DNA of 15,520 nt from Rhodobacter sp. (GCA_027482795.1 JAIXVS010000046.1:1-15520); one strand, 5' to 3'. Shown: positions 1-7,437, numbered from the stretch's first letter. A program made the numbers and translations. Notes: generated by a model not told the origin, from the sequence alone.

Positions 1-196
1 CCACCACATCGGGGTGCTGGCCCATGCCCAGATAATCATTGCTGCACCACACCGTGATATCGCTGACCTCGCCATCCTTATGCGAGGCCGCCCGCGGAAA
101 AGCCCCGCGCTTGCGTTCCAATTCCGCATAGGTGCGGTAATTGCCTTCGGCTTTCAGGGCATCCAGCTGGGCAGTGAAAAGGGCGTCGAAGTTCAT
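1..196 (-). CDS. hemA: 5-aminolevulinate synthase, N-terminal part (cut by left window edge)
   Basis: Pyridoxal-phosphate enzyme that condenses glycine with succinyl-CoA to 5-aminolevulinate, the first committed step of the alphaproteobacterial (Shemin) tetrapyrrole route. Only the first 65 codons are visible; the PLP lysine and most of the fold lie outside the window. The translation begins MNFDALFTAQLDALKAEGNY and continues with an RTYAELERKRGAFPRA stretch and an ITVWCSNDYLGMGQHP block; the latter is the conserved N-terminal signature of ALA synthases and separates them from related alpha-oxoamine synthases. Start choice: ATG at 196-194, preceded by an AAGGAA ribosome site that overlaps the stop of puhE. 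Only three bases separate puhE from this ATG, so it is very likely co-transcribed with the pigment genes. Many relatives carry hemA at exactly this end of the puh block. Identification is secure, completeness unknown. Confidence 0.93.
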   Translation of the reverse strand, partial: MNFDALFTAQLDALKAEGNYRTYAELERKRGAFPRAASHKDGEVSDITVWCSNDYLGMGQHPDVV

Positions 197-199
197 GGG

Positions 200-994
200 T
201 TATTCCTTTAGTGTCTTTATCGATGGTTTGGATTTTGGCAGCATCCATGCCCACAGCTTTGCATCAGGCAAAGGTAGAACCATGAACAGATGTTCCAAAA
301 GTGCAAGGGCGGCAAGGGCGGCCAAAACGGTGTCGCCCAATGTTTCTTCGGCTGTGACCCCGTCCAATGCGCGCTGGACCAAAAGGCCCGTGATCGCAGC
401 TAAGATGCAGATAGATATGGCAAAAAATCCCGTCGCAGGCGCCGTGCGAAAATGGCTTTTCATATGGGCAATGGGCCTTGGGATAAACTGCAAATTGATG
501 TGAGGCACGCCCAAGAAAAGGTTGATTTTTGCCAAAGTCCGCGCGACCAGCAGCAAGGCAAAAGTGGCCGCTGCAATGGTGTTTTGCCCTCCCCAACTGG
601 CCCAAATCAACCCGATTAACCCGATAAGCAAAGCCAATTCATGCCATGCCACCGCCATCAGCGCACGGGAAAATCGGGCGCGTGGGGACAGACCCGCAGG
701 GCTGGGCGCGTGATTGGGACCCGTCAGAACGCCCGACAAAAAGGCCATCTCGATCCAGCCCCAAAGCGCCAGCGCTGCCGCAAATCCCACGTATATGCCC
801 GTCGCCGTGCTATCATGGGCAGATTGGTGCGCGCCCCAAAGGCCAAAGCCCAAAAGGGGAACGCTGCCAATAACAGAAACAACATGACCTGTCGCAGGGC
901 CATTATCGGCCACGCGCACGCGCCACAGGATCAGCCCCGTCGACAGCCACCACGCCAGCAAAACACCAAACGCGGCCAAAAGGGGGCTGGTCAT
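200..994 (-). CDS. puhE: PuhE, photosynthetic complex assembly membrane protein
   Basis: A 264-residue integral membrane protein of the PuhE family (putative photosynthetic complex assembly protein 2). By family knowledge it modulates reaction-centre/LH1 assembly and bacteriochlorophyll supply; no enzymatic activity is established. Hydrophobic stretches near residues 5-24, 36-54, 64-90, 109-131, 137-160, 187-206 and 219-240 suggest seven transmembrane helices. The loop around residues 155-183, with KINLFLGVPHINLQFIPRP followed by an HMKSHFR segment, is the most conserved-looking part. The frame is open 24 codons further upstream, but ATG at 994 is preferred because the hydrophobic first helix starts right after it and a G-rich ribosome site (seven consecutive G) precedes it. 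It follows acsF after 46 bases and is followed by hemA after three. The first helix is not a clear cleavable signal peptide. Confidence 0.9.
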   Translation of the reverse strand: MTSPLLAAFGVLLAWWLSTGLILWRVRVADNGPATGHVVSVIGSVPLLGFGLWGAHQSAHDSTATGIYVGFAAALALWGWIEMAFLSGVLTGPNHAPSPAGLSPRARFSRALMAVAWHELALLIGLIGLIWASWGGQNTIAAATFALLLVARTLAKINLFLGVPHINLQFIPRPIAHMKSHFRTAPATGFFAISICILAAITGLLVQRALDGVTAEETLGDTVLAALAALALLEHLFMVLPLPDAKLWAWMLPKSKPSIKTLKE

Positions 995-1040
995 AGCGCC
1001 CCCCCATGTGCCGTGCCTGCATTCGTTTTGCTGTTGTGTT

Positions 1041-2141
1041 TCAATAGCTTGGCTCCAGACGTACATTTACGGGCGGCGTGGTTTTGATCACGGGGATGGT
1101 ATAGATCGCTGCAAAGCCATAGGCCGCCTTGGCCCCGCCCACCATGCGCTGCGCCCAGCCCGCAAACCCGCCACGGCGCGTGCCTGCGTCCATTTGGCCA
1201 AAGGCATCGCGCATCCGCCGCAGGTTTGGCAGCCAGCGGGGGTGATCAATGTCGATCTCAATCGGAAAGACCTGCCGCGCGATGGCCGATGTTTTGCGAA
1301 ACACCTCTTGGTCATACCATTCGATATCCACACCCAACGCCTGATGAAAGGCAGGGCGGGCGTGATCGCGCACGTACATGGTGGAATAGACCGCTGTCAG
1401 GAAAAAGCGGATCCACAACTTGTTGGCAAAGCTAGAGGTCAATTTAGGATCGGTGCGCATCAGCAGGGCAAAAGCCTCGCCATGCGAAAACTCGTCATTG
1501 CACCATTCGCGGAACCATTTGAAAATGGGGTGAAAGCGCTGGTCTGGGTTTGCCTCTAGGTGGCGGAAAATGGTGATATAGCGCGCATAGCCAATCTTTT
1601 CCGACAGATAGGTGGCATAGTAGATGAATTTGGGGCGGAAATAGGTGTATTTCTTGGCTCGGGTCAAAAAGCCAAGGTTCACGGCAACCCCCGCCTCGCG
1701 CAGGGCATCGTTGATAAACCCTGCATGGCGGGCCTCATCGCGGGCCATGTAATTGAACAACTCGCAAATATCAGGGTTGCTGCCGCGCCGTTTCATTTCC
1801 TTGTACAAAACGCAGCCCGAAAATTCGGCGGTGCAGGAAGATACCAGAAAATCGATAAATTCGCGGCGCAGGGTGGGTTCCATCCCCGCCCAATCGATCT
1901 GGTCCCAATCTGCGTTTTTCTTAAAATGGCCCTTGTTGGGGTCGGACGCCATTTGCGCGATCAGCTTGTCCCAATCGGCGCGCACGGAAGACACATCCAC
2001 GCGGTCCAGCTCTTCAAAATCGGTGGTGTAAAAGCGCGGGTTCAACAGGGTGGTTTCTGTGGCCATTGCCGTGGTCATTGTGGTGTCAATGCCCAGATCA
2101 TCGGCCAAATGCGGGGCAAGTTCGCCTGCGGGTGCGTTCAT
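1041..2141 (-). CDS. acsF: Oxygen-dependent Mg-protoporphyrin IX monomethyl ester cyclase
   Basis: Diiron oxidative cyclase that forms the isocyclic E ring of (bacterio)chlorophyll, converting Mg-protoporphyrin IX monomethyl ester to divinyl protochlorophyllide with O2. The 366-residue length is usual for the family. The expected carboxylate and histidine ligands are present: Glu106 (AEFSG), the ExxH pair Glu136/His139 (DEARHAGF), Glu181 (SEKIGYARY) and the ExxH pair Glu217/His220 (DEFSHGE). Start at ATG 2141: it has a GAGGAG ribosome site and overlaps the stop of the preceding bciE as ATGA, so the 24 extra upstream codons are not used. An oxygen-requiring cyclase implies bacteriochlorophyll can be made under air; the anaerobic BchE is not in this window. 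Translational coupling to bciE fits the known need of alphaproteobacterial AcsF for that partner. Confidence 0.97.
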   Translation of the reverse strand: MNAPAGELAPHLADDLGIDTTMTTAMATETTLLNPRFYTTDFEELDRVDVSSVRADWDKLIAQMASDPNKGHFKKNADWDQIDWAGMEPTLRREFIDFLVSSCTAEFSGCVLYKEMKRRGSNPDICELFNYMARDEARHAGFINDALREAGVAVNLGFLTRAKKYTYFRPKFIYYATYLSEKIGYARYITIFRHLEANPDQRFHPIFKWFREWCNDEFSHGEAFALLMRTDPKLTSSFANKLWIRFFLTAVYSTMYVRDHARPAFHQALGVDIEWYDQEVFRKTSAIARQVFPIEIDIDHPRWLPNLRRMRDAFGQMDAGTRRGGFAGWAQRMVGGAKAAYGFAAIYTIPVIKTTPPVNVRLEPSY

Positions 2142-2434
2142 AGCGTGATCTCCTCGGAAAATGAAAATTCGCACAGCTCCATAAAGCCGAAATCGCCTGT
2201 GGCGCGTGTCCACATCCGTTCGACCCAGCTTGCGCGGGTGATGGTGGCGGCGCGCTCTTCGATAATCAGCTCGCCAAAGGCGGCCATAATCGGCGCGCCA
2301 TGTACCAAAACTTCATCCCCAGGATGCACCACCGCGCCGTTATCAAACCGCACATGCGCGTGCAGGCTTTCAAAGCGGTGGCTTACTTCGACGGTGCAAG
2401 GCACCTGTTCAACCTCTCGTGTAAATAGACCCAT
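2138..2434 (-). CDS. bciE: Small AcsF partner protein, BciE type
   Basis: A 98-residue soluble protein with no signal peptide or membrane segment. It is rich in beta-prone segments, for example TVEVSHRFESLHAHVRF and a VVHPGDEVLVHGAP motif, and its C-terminal half is acidic (FGFMELCEFSFSEE). From memory of the cyclase literature, alphaproteobacterial AcsF needs a small auxiliary subunit, BciE, encoded directly beside acsF in Rhodobacter. Position, size and ATGA coupling to acsF match that gene; I could not run an alignment. ATG at 2434 has an AGGGAA ribosome site, and the gene starts 23 bases after the puhC stop. Older annotations call it a conserved hypothetical protein of the photosynthesis cluster. 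The biochemical role, stabilising or activating the cyclase, is family knowledge and not visible in the sequence. Confidence 0.8.
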   Translation of the reverse strand: MGLFTREVEQVPCTVEVSHRFESLHAHVRFDNGAVVHPGDEVLVHGAPIMAAFGELIIEERAATITRASWVERMWTRATGDFGFMELCEFSFSEEITL

Positions 2435-2457
2435 GATTGTGTTCCCTAGTTTTGTTT

Positions 2458-2913
2458 TTATTGCAGTTGCATCAGCCGCTCGAATGCGGCGCGGTTGTCA
2501 GACCCGAAACCGCCAAGTTCCACAGACCAGCCTGTGGTATCGTCGATCACGGTCAGGCGACCATTCGCATATTCCACTATGCGAACAGGTTTGGATTGGT
2601 CAGCGCGGGCAACAGTACGGGCGCGCTCTAGCCCGTTTTGGATCACAGTGATAAAGCCGCCATGGGGCAGATCCATCAACAATTGGCCGTTTTCGTCCAG
2701 TACAGTCACGGCCTGCGCGCCGCCGCCTTGCAGGATAACGCTGCGCTCGGCCACAATGGCGGCGTCTTGCGGCACGCCTTCCTTTTCGCGCCCTGTCACC
2801 ACCGAAAAGGTGGTCAGCGCCAGCGTGGCCAGAACCAGCCCCAGCATCGCCAGCAGCAGCGGGCGGGGGATCATTTCGGGATCGCGGGGTTTGGATTGGC
2901 TGAAATCGGTCAT
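2458..2913 (-). CDS. puhC: PuhC, photosynthetic complex assembly protein
   Basis: A 151-residue protein with a short cytoplasmic N-terminus (MTDFSQSKPRDPEM), one transmembrane helix near residues 17-40, and a periplasmic domain of about 110 residues. This is the PuhC topology. Family knowledge: it is needed for efficient assembly or organisation of the reaction-centre/LH1 core. The soluble part has repeated short beta-like segments (SVILQGGGAQAVTVLDENG, GFITVIQNG, RLTVIDDTTGWSVELG). Two adjacent ATG codons occur at 2916 and 2913. The AGGAG site lies only about three bases before the first, so the second, with about six bases spacing, is preferred; the difference is one residue. It follows puhB after about six to nine bases, which indicates coupled expression. 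Confidence 0.9.
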   Translation of the reverse strand: MTDFSQSKPRDPEMIPRPLLLAMLGLVLATLALTTFSVVTGREKEGVPQDAAIVAERSVILQGGGAQAVTVLDENGQLLMDLPHGGFITVIQNGLERARTVARADQSKPVRIVEYANGRLTVIDDTTGWSVELGGFGSDNRAAFERLMQLQ

Positions 2914-2922
2914 CATCGTCTC

Positions 2923-3576
2923 CTATTCAGCGGCTACAGAAGCGGGCATTGCGGCAGGCGCGCGCGCGACGCGCGGGGCCGCAAGGCGCGATTGGGCCGC
3001 TTCGGTAAAGATTTTGGCAACGGCATCGGCATTGGGAATTGCGCGCAGTGCAGGCTGGGCGCGGCCAAAGCGCCATGGCCGCGCATGGGGCCACAGCACC
3101 AGATAGGAAATGCGCGTATCCCCTAATGTTTCAAACGCCAGCGTGCCCGTTTTGGCCGCGCCGTGGGCCAGATGTGCGGCACCAATTTGGGTAAAGGGCA
3201 GGTTCAGCGTGACAGTCAGCGCCGCGCCAACCCGCATCGCCACGCGGGCGGATGTAATGGTATAGACTGTGCCGCGCGCCTGTACCCACGCCATTAGGCC
3301 AAGGATGGCAACGGCCAGCGCGCCCACTGCCAGATAGGGCAGCAGCACAGCCACAACCCCTGCAATATTGCTGCCAAAGGCCGCGATACCCTGCCACAGG
3401 CCAAGGGCCAGAAAATATCCACCCACCCATGTGATCTTATACGCCTCGCGCGCCAGCGCCCAAGCGTTGGGGCGACCTTGCCATAAAATCTCTTCGCCAA
3501 GGGGCGGTTTTTCGGGCAGGCCTGGCAGGGCCTCGGTGGCGAAATCAGACAGATCGCGTTCTATGTCTTTGGTCAT
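2923..3576 (-). CDS. puhB: PuhB, reaction-centre assembly protein
   Basis: A 217-residue membrane protein of the PuhB family. A cytoplasmic N-terminal segment carries a GEEILWQGRP motif (residues 27-36), typical of bacterial PH-like membrane proteins. Hydrophobic helices follow at roughly 47-67 and 70-97, then a PH-like domain beginning RGTVYTITSARVAMRVG at about residue 101. The C-terminal 25 residues are Ala/Arg-rich and probably disordered. Family knowledge: PuhB dimerises and assists reaction-centre assembly, probably through the H subunit. ATG at 3576 has a TAGGAG ribosome site. It is separated from puhA by a 53-base gap almost filled by a strong hairpin, so its dose relative to puhA may be set at the mRNA level. 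Confidence 0.92.
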   Translation of the reverse strand: MTKDIERDLSDFATEALPGLPEKPPLGEEILWQGRPNAWALAREAYKITWVGGYFLALGLWQGIAAFGSNIAGVVAVLLPYLAVGALAVAILGLMAWVQARGTVYTITSARVAMRVGAALTVTLNLPFTQIGAAHLAHGAAKTGTLAFETLGDTRISYLVLWPHARPWRFGRAQPALRAIPNADAVAKIFTEAAQSRLAAPRVARAPAAMPASVAAE

Positions 3577-3597
3577 GGCAGGCTCCTAAGGTGTCGG

Positions 3598-3623
3598 CCC
3601 CGCGCGGGTTGGCCCGCGCGGGG
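3598..3623 (-). promoter_or_regulatory. Perfect 11-bp intercistronic hairpin between puhA and puhB
   Basis: Positions 3598-3608 (CCCCGCGCGGG) and 3613-3623 (CCCGCGCGGGG) are perfectly complementary around a four-base loop, giving an all-G/C stem. It starts six bases after the puhA stop codon. No U-tract follows it on the transcribed minus strand, so it is not a classical intrinsic terminator. More likely it protects the 3' end of a puhA mRNA from exonucleases, as intercistronic hairpins do in the Rhodobacter puf operon (analogy), or partly attenuates transcription into puhB. Confidence 0.7.
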
Positions 3624-3629
3624 AAAGTT

Positions 3630-4388
3630 TTAGAATCCGCGCTTGCGCTTTTCGGCCGCATACAGCGTGCCGCCCGCGTAATAGGCGCTGATCTTTTCTT
3701 CCTCTAGCATGGTCACCGATGTTTTCGATTTGGTGGCTGGAACGCCGTCAAACAGATCAGACGACAGCGAATTGATGCGCACGCGGTCGGCTTGCACCTT
3801 GACCATCGGCATTGGCACCAGTTTGACCGCGCCCGAATTCAGGGTGATTTCCAGATAGCGCACCAGTTGTTCTGGTGCGTCCACCCACATGTCAGAAATC
3901 GTGCCGACCACTTCCAAATCGCCAGCCTGCACGGGCAGACCGCGTGGATCGCGCCCGCCCGATATGGCAAAGCCTGCGGCCTGCGACATCGGCATAATCT
4001 TGTTATGGCCATGACCGTCCAGTTCGGGCAGATCGCGGCGCGGCGCCCAAGAAGCGGGGCCAACGCCATCGGTCATTGGGTTGCCCGTTGGCGCATGGGG
4101 AAAGCCTTCCGACATTGCCGTGCGGCCCAGCGCCACTTCGCGCGCCTCACGTGCACCATTGGGCACGGTCACGCTGCCGCGACCATGCGGCAAGATAAAG
4201 GTTTTGGCCTGTGGCAGGGCAAATGGGCCTTGGTTCGGCGCGGCTTTGCCATCCTCGGTTTCCAAAGGATAGCCTTCGCGCATGTTTTCTGTTTGCAGGT
4301 AATACACCAGCAGCGCGAAAAAGCCCCAGAACAGCCAAATGGCAAGCGAGGCAAGATCGAAGTTTCCAAAGAAGTTTGTTCCCAGCAT
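3630..4388 (-). CDS. puhA: Photosynthetic reaction centre H subunit
   Basis: H subunit of the type II reaction centre, which caps the cytoplasmic face of the L/M heterodimer and helps proton delivery to the secondary quinone. It is 252 residues, slightly shorter than the roughly 260 of Rhodobacter sphaeroides. One N-terminal transmembrane helix lies at about residues 11-31 and runs into YYLQTENMREGYPLE, an H-subunit hallmark. KTFILPHGRGSVTVPNG, SEGFPHAPTGNPMTDGVGP and RRDLPELDGHGHNKI follow, and a cytoplasmic PRC-barrel-like domain closes the protein (DMWVDAPEQLVRYLEITL near residues 165-182, then VKVQADRVRINSLSSDLF). The start is ATG 4388 with a GGAGGAA ribosome site; 15 extra open codons upstream are rejected since they overlap the end of lhaA. 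A promoter inside lhaA is known in Rhodobacter; I could not pinpoint one here. Confidence 0.98.
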   Translation of the reverse strand: MLGTNFFGNFDLASLAIWLFWGFFALLVYYLQTENMREGYPLETEDGKAAPNQGPFALPQAKTFILPHGRGSVTVPNGAREAREVALGRTAMSEGFPHAPTGNPMTDGVGPASWAPRRDLPELDGHGHNKIMPMSQAAGFAISGGRDPRGLPVQAGDLEVVGTISDMWVDAPEQLVRYLEITLNSGAVKLVPMPMVKVQADRVRINSLSSDLFDGVPATKSKTSVTMLEEEKISAYYAGGTLYAAEKRKRGF

Positions 4389-4407
4389 GTGAGTTCCTCC
4401 GCGTGGG

Positions 4408-5850
4408 TTAGGTTGGAAAATCGGACAGCCCAATCTTCTGGGTGCCGATCTTCTGGGTTGGGGTGGATTGTTCCGTTAAAAGGCGCGTGCGAACCAAGGG
4501 GCCCAGCACGATAAGTGTGGCAAAAAGTAATCCGATTTCAGTGTGATAGACAAAAGTGTAGCCAAAGGCGGGGGTATCTAGGGCGCTGCCCGCCGCCAAA
4601 TGCGCAACCGCATCGCGCAGGCTGCCGCCAAAGGCAATCGACAGGCCCGCCGCAGTCGCCTGCGCTGCCCCCCACGCGCCCAGTACCAGCCCGCCGCCCA
4701 GATGGCCGTTTTCGGCGGGCAGGGCCATTGCGGCCGTCAGGGTCGATACAAAGAACAGCCCCGATCCCAGCCCAATCGCCCCAGCGCCTGCAAAGAACAG
4801 CGCCGCCGATCCCATTGGGCCCGCCAGCACCACGGCGGCAAAAGCCCCGATGCCAATCATCACGCCGCGCCCAGCAAGGCGGAAGGCATCCTGCCCGCGC
4901 CCCATCCAGCGCGCGGCAAGGCCAAATCCAATCAGCGAGCCGCCTGCGTAAACTGCCGTCAGCGCCGTGGTCGCCGCCACCGACAGGCCCAGCACTTGCC
5001 CGCCATAAGGTTCCAGCAGCACGTCTTGCATGTTAAATCCCAGCGCGCCCAGCGCAACCACGGCCAAAAGCCTGCCCGCCGTGCCGCCCGCCATCAGATC
5101 ACGCCACGCATCGCCAAAATTGGGGCGTGGGGCGGCCAGTTCTGCCGCAGACATCGGGCGTAGCTTTTCTTGTTTCCACAGGGCCACCAGATTCAGCCCC
5201 AGCGTCAGCAGGGCCGCGCCCTGCACCACGCGGATCAACCGCAGATCCGAAAATTCGGTCAGCAGCGCGCCGATAATCAGCGCGGAAATGGCAGTTCCGA
5301 TCAGGAACATCACGTACAAAAGGGCCACCACGCGGGGCCGCTGCGCCTCATCCGCGCGGTCGGCAGCCAGTGCAAGGCCCGCCGTTTGCACCATATGCAA
5401 TCCAATGCCCGCCATGATAAAGGCCAACGCTGCCAAAACCTCGCCCGCCCAAGTGGGCCCAATCGCCTGATGCCCGCCCAGCACGACAACGGCAAACGGC
5501 ATCACCGCCAGCCCGCCCATTTGCCACAGGCTGCCAAACCAAAGGTAGGGTATACGCTTCCACCCTAGCGCGCTGCGATAGCTGTCAGATTTGAACCCCA
5601 GCAGCGCGCGGAAGGGTGCCGAAAGTACGGGCAGCGCGATCATCAGCGCCACGACCGTGGCAGGCACCGACAATTCTACAATCATCACGCGGTTCAGCGT
5701 GCCCAGCAGCAAAACCGACGCCATGCCAACCGACACTTGAAACAACCCCAAACGCAGCAACTGCGCCAGCGGCAGCCCTGTCGATCCTGCATCGGCAAAG
5801 GGCAACCATTTGGCCCCAAGTGCTGCGATATGTGCGCGGCGGATGATCAT
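4408..5850 (-). CDS. lhaA: LhaA, LH1 assembly protein (PucC/MFS family)
   Basis: A 480-residue polytopic membrane protein of the LhaA/PucC family, distantly related to major facilitator transporters and expected to have 12 helices. It acts in light-harvesting complex 1 assembly, possibly delivering pigment or coordinating Puf subunits (family knowledge). Diagnostic sequence includes GFKSDSYRSALGWKRIPY (about residues 85-102), the cytoplasmic loop after helix 2, followed by LWFGSLWQMGGLAVMPF. Start chosen at ATG 5850 because it overlaps the bchM stop as ATGA and has a GGAG site eight bases upstream; a TTG 18 bases further up is less likely. The gene ends 19 bases before puhA. The extreme C-terminus carries a duplicated TQKIG motif from a 15-bp tandem repeat. 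Confidence 0.94.
   Translation of the reverse strand: MIIRRAHIAALGAKWLPFADAGSTGLPLAQLLRLGLFQVSVGMASVLLLGTLNRVMIVELSVPATVVALMIALPVLSAPFRALLGFKSDSYRSALGWKRIPYLWFGSLWQMGGLAVMPFAVVVLGGHQAIGPTWAGEVLAALAFIMAGIGLHMVQTAGLALAADRADEAQRPRVVALLYVMFLIGTAISALIIGALLTEFSDLRLIRVVQGAALLTLGLNLVALWKQEKLRPMSAAELAAPRPNFGDAWRDLMAGGTAGRLLAVVALGALGFNMQDVLLEPYGGQVLGLSVAATTALTAVYAGGSLIGFGLAARWMGRGQDAFRLAGRGVMIGIGAFAAVVLAGPMGSAALFFAGAGAIGLGSGLFFVSTLTAAMALPAENGHLGGGLVLGAWGAAQATAAGLSIAFGGSLRDAVAHLAAGSALDTPAFGYTFVYHTEIGLLFATLIVLGPLVRTRLLTEQSTPTQKIGTQKIGLSDFPT
4429..4462 (-). repeat. 15-bp tandem duplication at the 3' end of lhaA
   Basis: Two adjacent near-copies, 4433-4447 (ATCTTCTGGGTGCCG) and 4448-4462 (ATCTTCTGGGTTGGG), keep the frame and give the protein repeat TQKIG-TQKIG at about residues 465-474 of LhaA. 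The first ten bases and TTCTGGGT core are identical. It looks like a recent slippage duplication in an unconstrained tail, about 40-70 bases upstream of puhA. Confidence 0.75.
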
Positions 5851-6515
5851 GCCCGATACTCCAGACAATCGCTTGTATAAAAGCCTGCCGAAATCCGCCC
5901 CACGCGGGCCAAACGCCCCCCGCAGGCCGCTTGTAGGCGCGAGAATTTATGCGGCTGCATCACGGGCGAGCGGTCGGCGCTGGGGAACAGTTTCCCCGCA
6001 TTCCATGCCAGCGTCAGCAATGGGGATGCAGGGGCCACCGTGAACACCACCTTTTGCGCAGGCTTGCCCAGCTTGGCCAAAACCCCCGCAATGTCGGCAG
6101 CAGTGTAATAAATCAGGCTGTCCATCGCCAAGGCAAAGTCATAGGGGCCAAGGCTGGCATCCGTCATATCGCCAGCCACAAACCGCACGCGCGGTGCCAG
6201 TTCCGCAGGCAAGCGCCGCGCTGCGATTTGCAGCAGGGCAGGGGATATATCAACCGCCACCACGTCGGCACCCCGCGCGGCCAGTTCCGCTGTCATCTGC
6301 CCCGCGCCGCAGCCCGCATCCAGCACCCGCACGCCGTGCAGATCACGCGGCAACTGTGCCAGCATCAGCGCGCGCATCTTATCGCGCCCCGCCCGCACCG
6401 TTTGCCGCACGCGCGAGACAGGCGCATCTGATGTCAGCCGCTCCCACGTTTGCGTGGCGGTCTGGTCGAAGTAATTTTCGACACGGCCCAGCGTTTTGGC
6501 GTAATCGTTTGGCAT
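5847..6515 (-). CDS. bchM: Mg-protoporphyrin IX O-methyltransferase
   Basis: S-adenosylmethionine-dependent enzyme that methylates the ring C propionate of Mg-protoporphyrin IX, making the substrate of the AcsF cyclase. 222 residues, close to the roughly 224 of Rhodobacter BchM. Visible features: an N-terminal DYAKTLGRVENYFDQTATQTW segment, a VSRVRQTVRAGRDKMRALML linker, class I methyltransferase motif I VRVLDAGCGAG at residues 62-72, the acidic motif II VVAVDIS at 85-91, and FVAGDM in motif III. The start is ATG 6515, whose first base is the last base of the bchL stop (TGATG); a TTG three bases upstream is possible but weaker. The stop overlaps lhaA as ATGA. Context between bchL and lhaA is the standard arrangement. 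Confidence 0.96.
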   Translation of the reverse strand: MPNDYAKTLGRVENYFDQTATQTWERLTSDAPVSRVRQTVRAGRDKMRALMLAQLPRDLHGVRVLDAGCGAGQMTAELAARGADVVAVDISPALLQIAARRLPAELAPRVRFVAGDMTDASLGPYDFALAMDSLIYYTAADIAGVLAKLGKPAQKVVFTVAPASPLLTLAWNAGKLFPSADRSPVMQPHKFSRLQAACGGRLARVGRISAGFYTSDCLEYRA

Positions 6516-7414
6516 CAATCAAACCCCAACAATTCAAAAATCTCGCGGTCGGGCAGGGGGGCTGGGCTGCTGCCCTCGCCCGCAACAGACCGCCACAGCG
6601 TATCGGCCAGACGCATATATTCGGCGCGGGCCATCACGATGTCTTCGCTGTCATCCATTTCAAACAGCGTCTTTTTCTTCAGGCGCGAACGGCGGATCGC
6701 GTCGATGTCGGGCATATGTGCAAGGCGGTTAAAGCCCACCTTGGCGCAATAGCGGTCAACCTCGTCCGTCTCGCGCGAACGGTTGGCCACACATCCCGCC
6801 AGCCGCACCTTGTAATTGCCCGATTTGGCCTGAACGGCGGCGATGATGCGGTTCATCGCATAGATGCTGTCAAAGTCATTCGCCGTCACAATCACCGCGC
6901 GGTCGGCGTGCTGCAACGGGGCGGCAAACCCACCGCAAACCACATCGCCCAGCACGTCGAAAATCACCACATCGGTGTCTTCCAGCAGGTGATGCTGTTT
7001 CAGCAGTTTCACCGTTTGGCCCACGACATAACCGCCGCAGCCCGTGCCCGCGGGCGGGCCGCCCGCCTCGACACAGCGCACCCCGTTAAAGCCGATCGCC
7101 ACATAATCCTCGGCGCGCAGTTCTTCGGCGTGAAAATCCACCTCTTTCAAAATGTCGATCACCGTAGGCTGCAAACGCCCGGTCAAGGTAAAGGTGCTGT
7201 CATGCTTGGGATCGCAGCCAATCTGCAACACCCGCTTGCCCATCATCGAAAAGGCAGCAGATAGGTTCGAGGATGTGGTCGATTTGCCAATCCCGCCTTT
7301 GCCATAAATAGAAAACACCTTGGCCCCTTCGATACGGGCGGCGTCGTCTTGATGCACCTGCACCGAACCCTCGCCATCAAGTCCACGCAGATTTGGAACG
7401 TTATCAAGGCTCAT
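6515..7414 (-). CDS. bchL: Dark-operative protochlorophyllide reductase, ATP-binding Fe-S protein BchL
   Basis: NifH-like homodimeric electron donor of the light-independent protochlorophyllide reductase. It hydrolyses ATP and passes electrons from a dimer-bridging [4Fe-4S] cluster to BchN-BchB. 299 residues. The P-loop GKGGIGKST lies at residues 38-46, and IGCDPKHDSTF follows at about 65-75. The cluster cysteines are Cys126 (GGPPAGTGCGG) and Cys160 (DVLGDVVCGGF), the same numbers as I recall for Rhodobacter sphaeroides BchL. It ends with the typical PLPDREIFELLGFD. Start is ATG 7414 with an AAAGGGG site; 64 open codons upstream belong to the intergenic gap and bchH end. It is oxygen-sensitive by family. 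It sits 82 bases after bchH, one of the longer gaps in the operon, with a terminator-like hairpin between them. Confidence 0.98.
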   Translation of the reverse strand: MSLDNVPNLRGLDGEGSVQVHQDDAARIEGAKVFSIYGKGGIGKSTTSSNLSAAFSMMGKRVLQIGCDPKHDSTFTLTGRLQPTVIDILKEVDFHAEELRAEDYVAIGFNGVRCVEAGGPPAGTGCGGYVVGQTVKLLKQHHLLEDTDVVIFDVLGDVVCGGFAAPLQHADRAVIVTANDFDSIYAMNRIIAAVQAKSGNYKVRLAGCVANRSRETDEVDRYCAKVGFNRLAHMPDIDAIRRSRLKKKTLFEMDDSEDIVMARAEYMRLADTLWRSVAGEGSSPAPLPDREIFELLGFD

Positions 7415-7437
7415 GATATGGCCCCTTTCATTTTGGT

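Noticed and set aside
1560..2651. 363-codon open frame on the plus strand, antisense to acsF, bciE and puhC
   Set aside because: The minus strand encodes three recognisable conserved proteins across this span; the plus-strand product has no family resemblance and low-complexity composition, as expected for the reverse phase of GC-rich genes.
4525..4554. Possible internal puhA promoter TTGTCT-N18-TTACTT in lhaA
   Set aside because: Both hexamers are weak and the spacing is long; Rhodobacter precedent places a promoter in this area but the sequence here is not convincing.
6194..7264. 356-codon open frame on the plus strand, antisense to bchM and bchL
   Set aside because: It is a shadow of the conserved bchL/bchM reading frames, with no plausible ribosome site or known fold.
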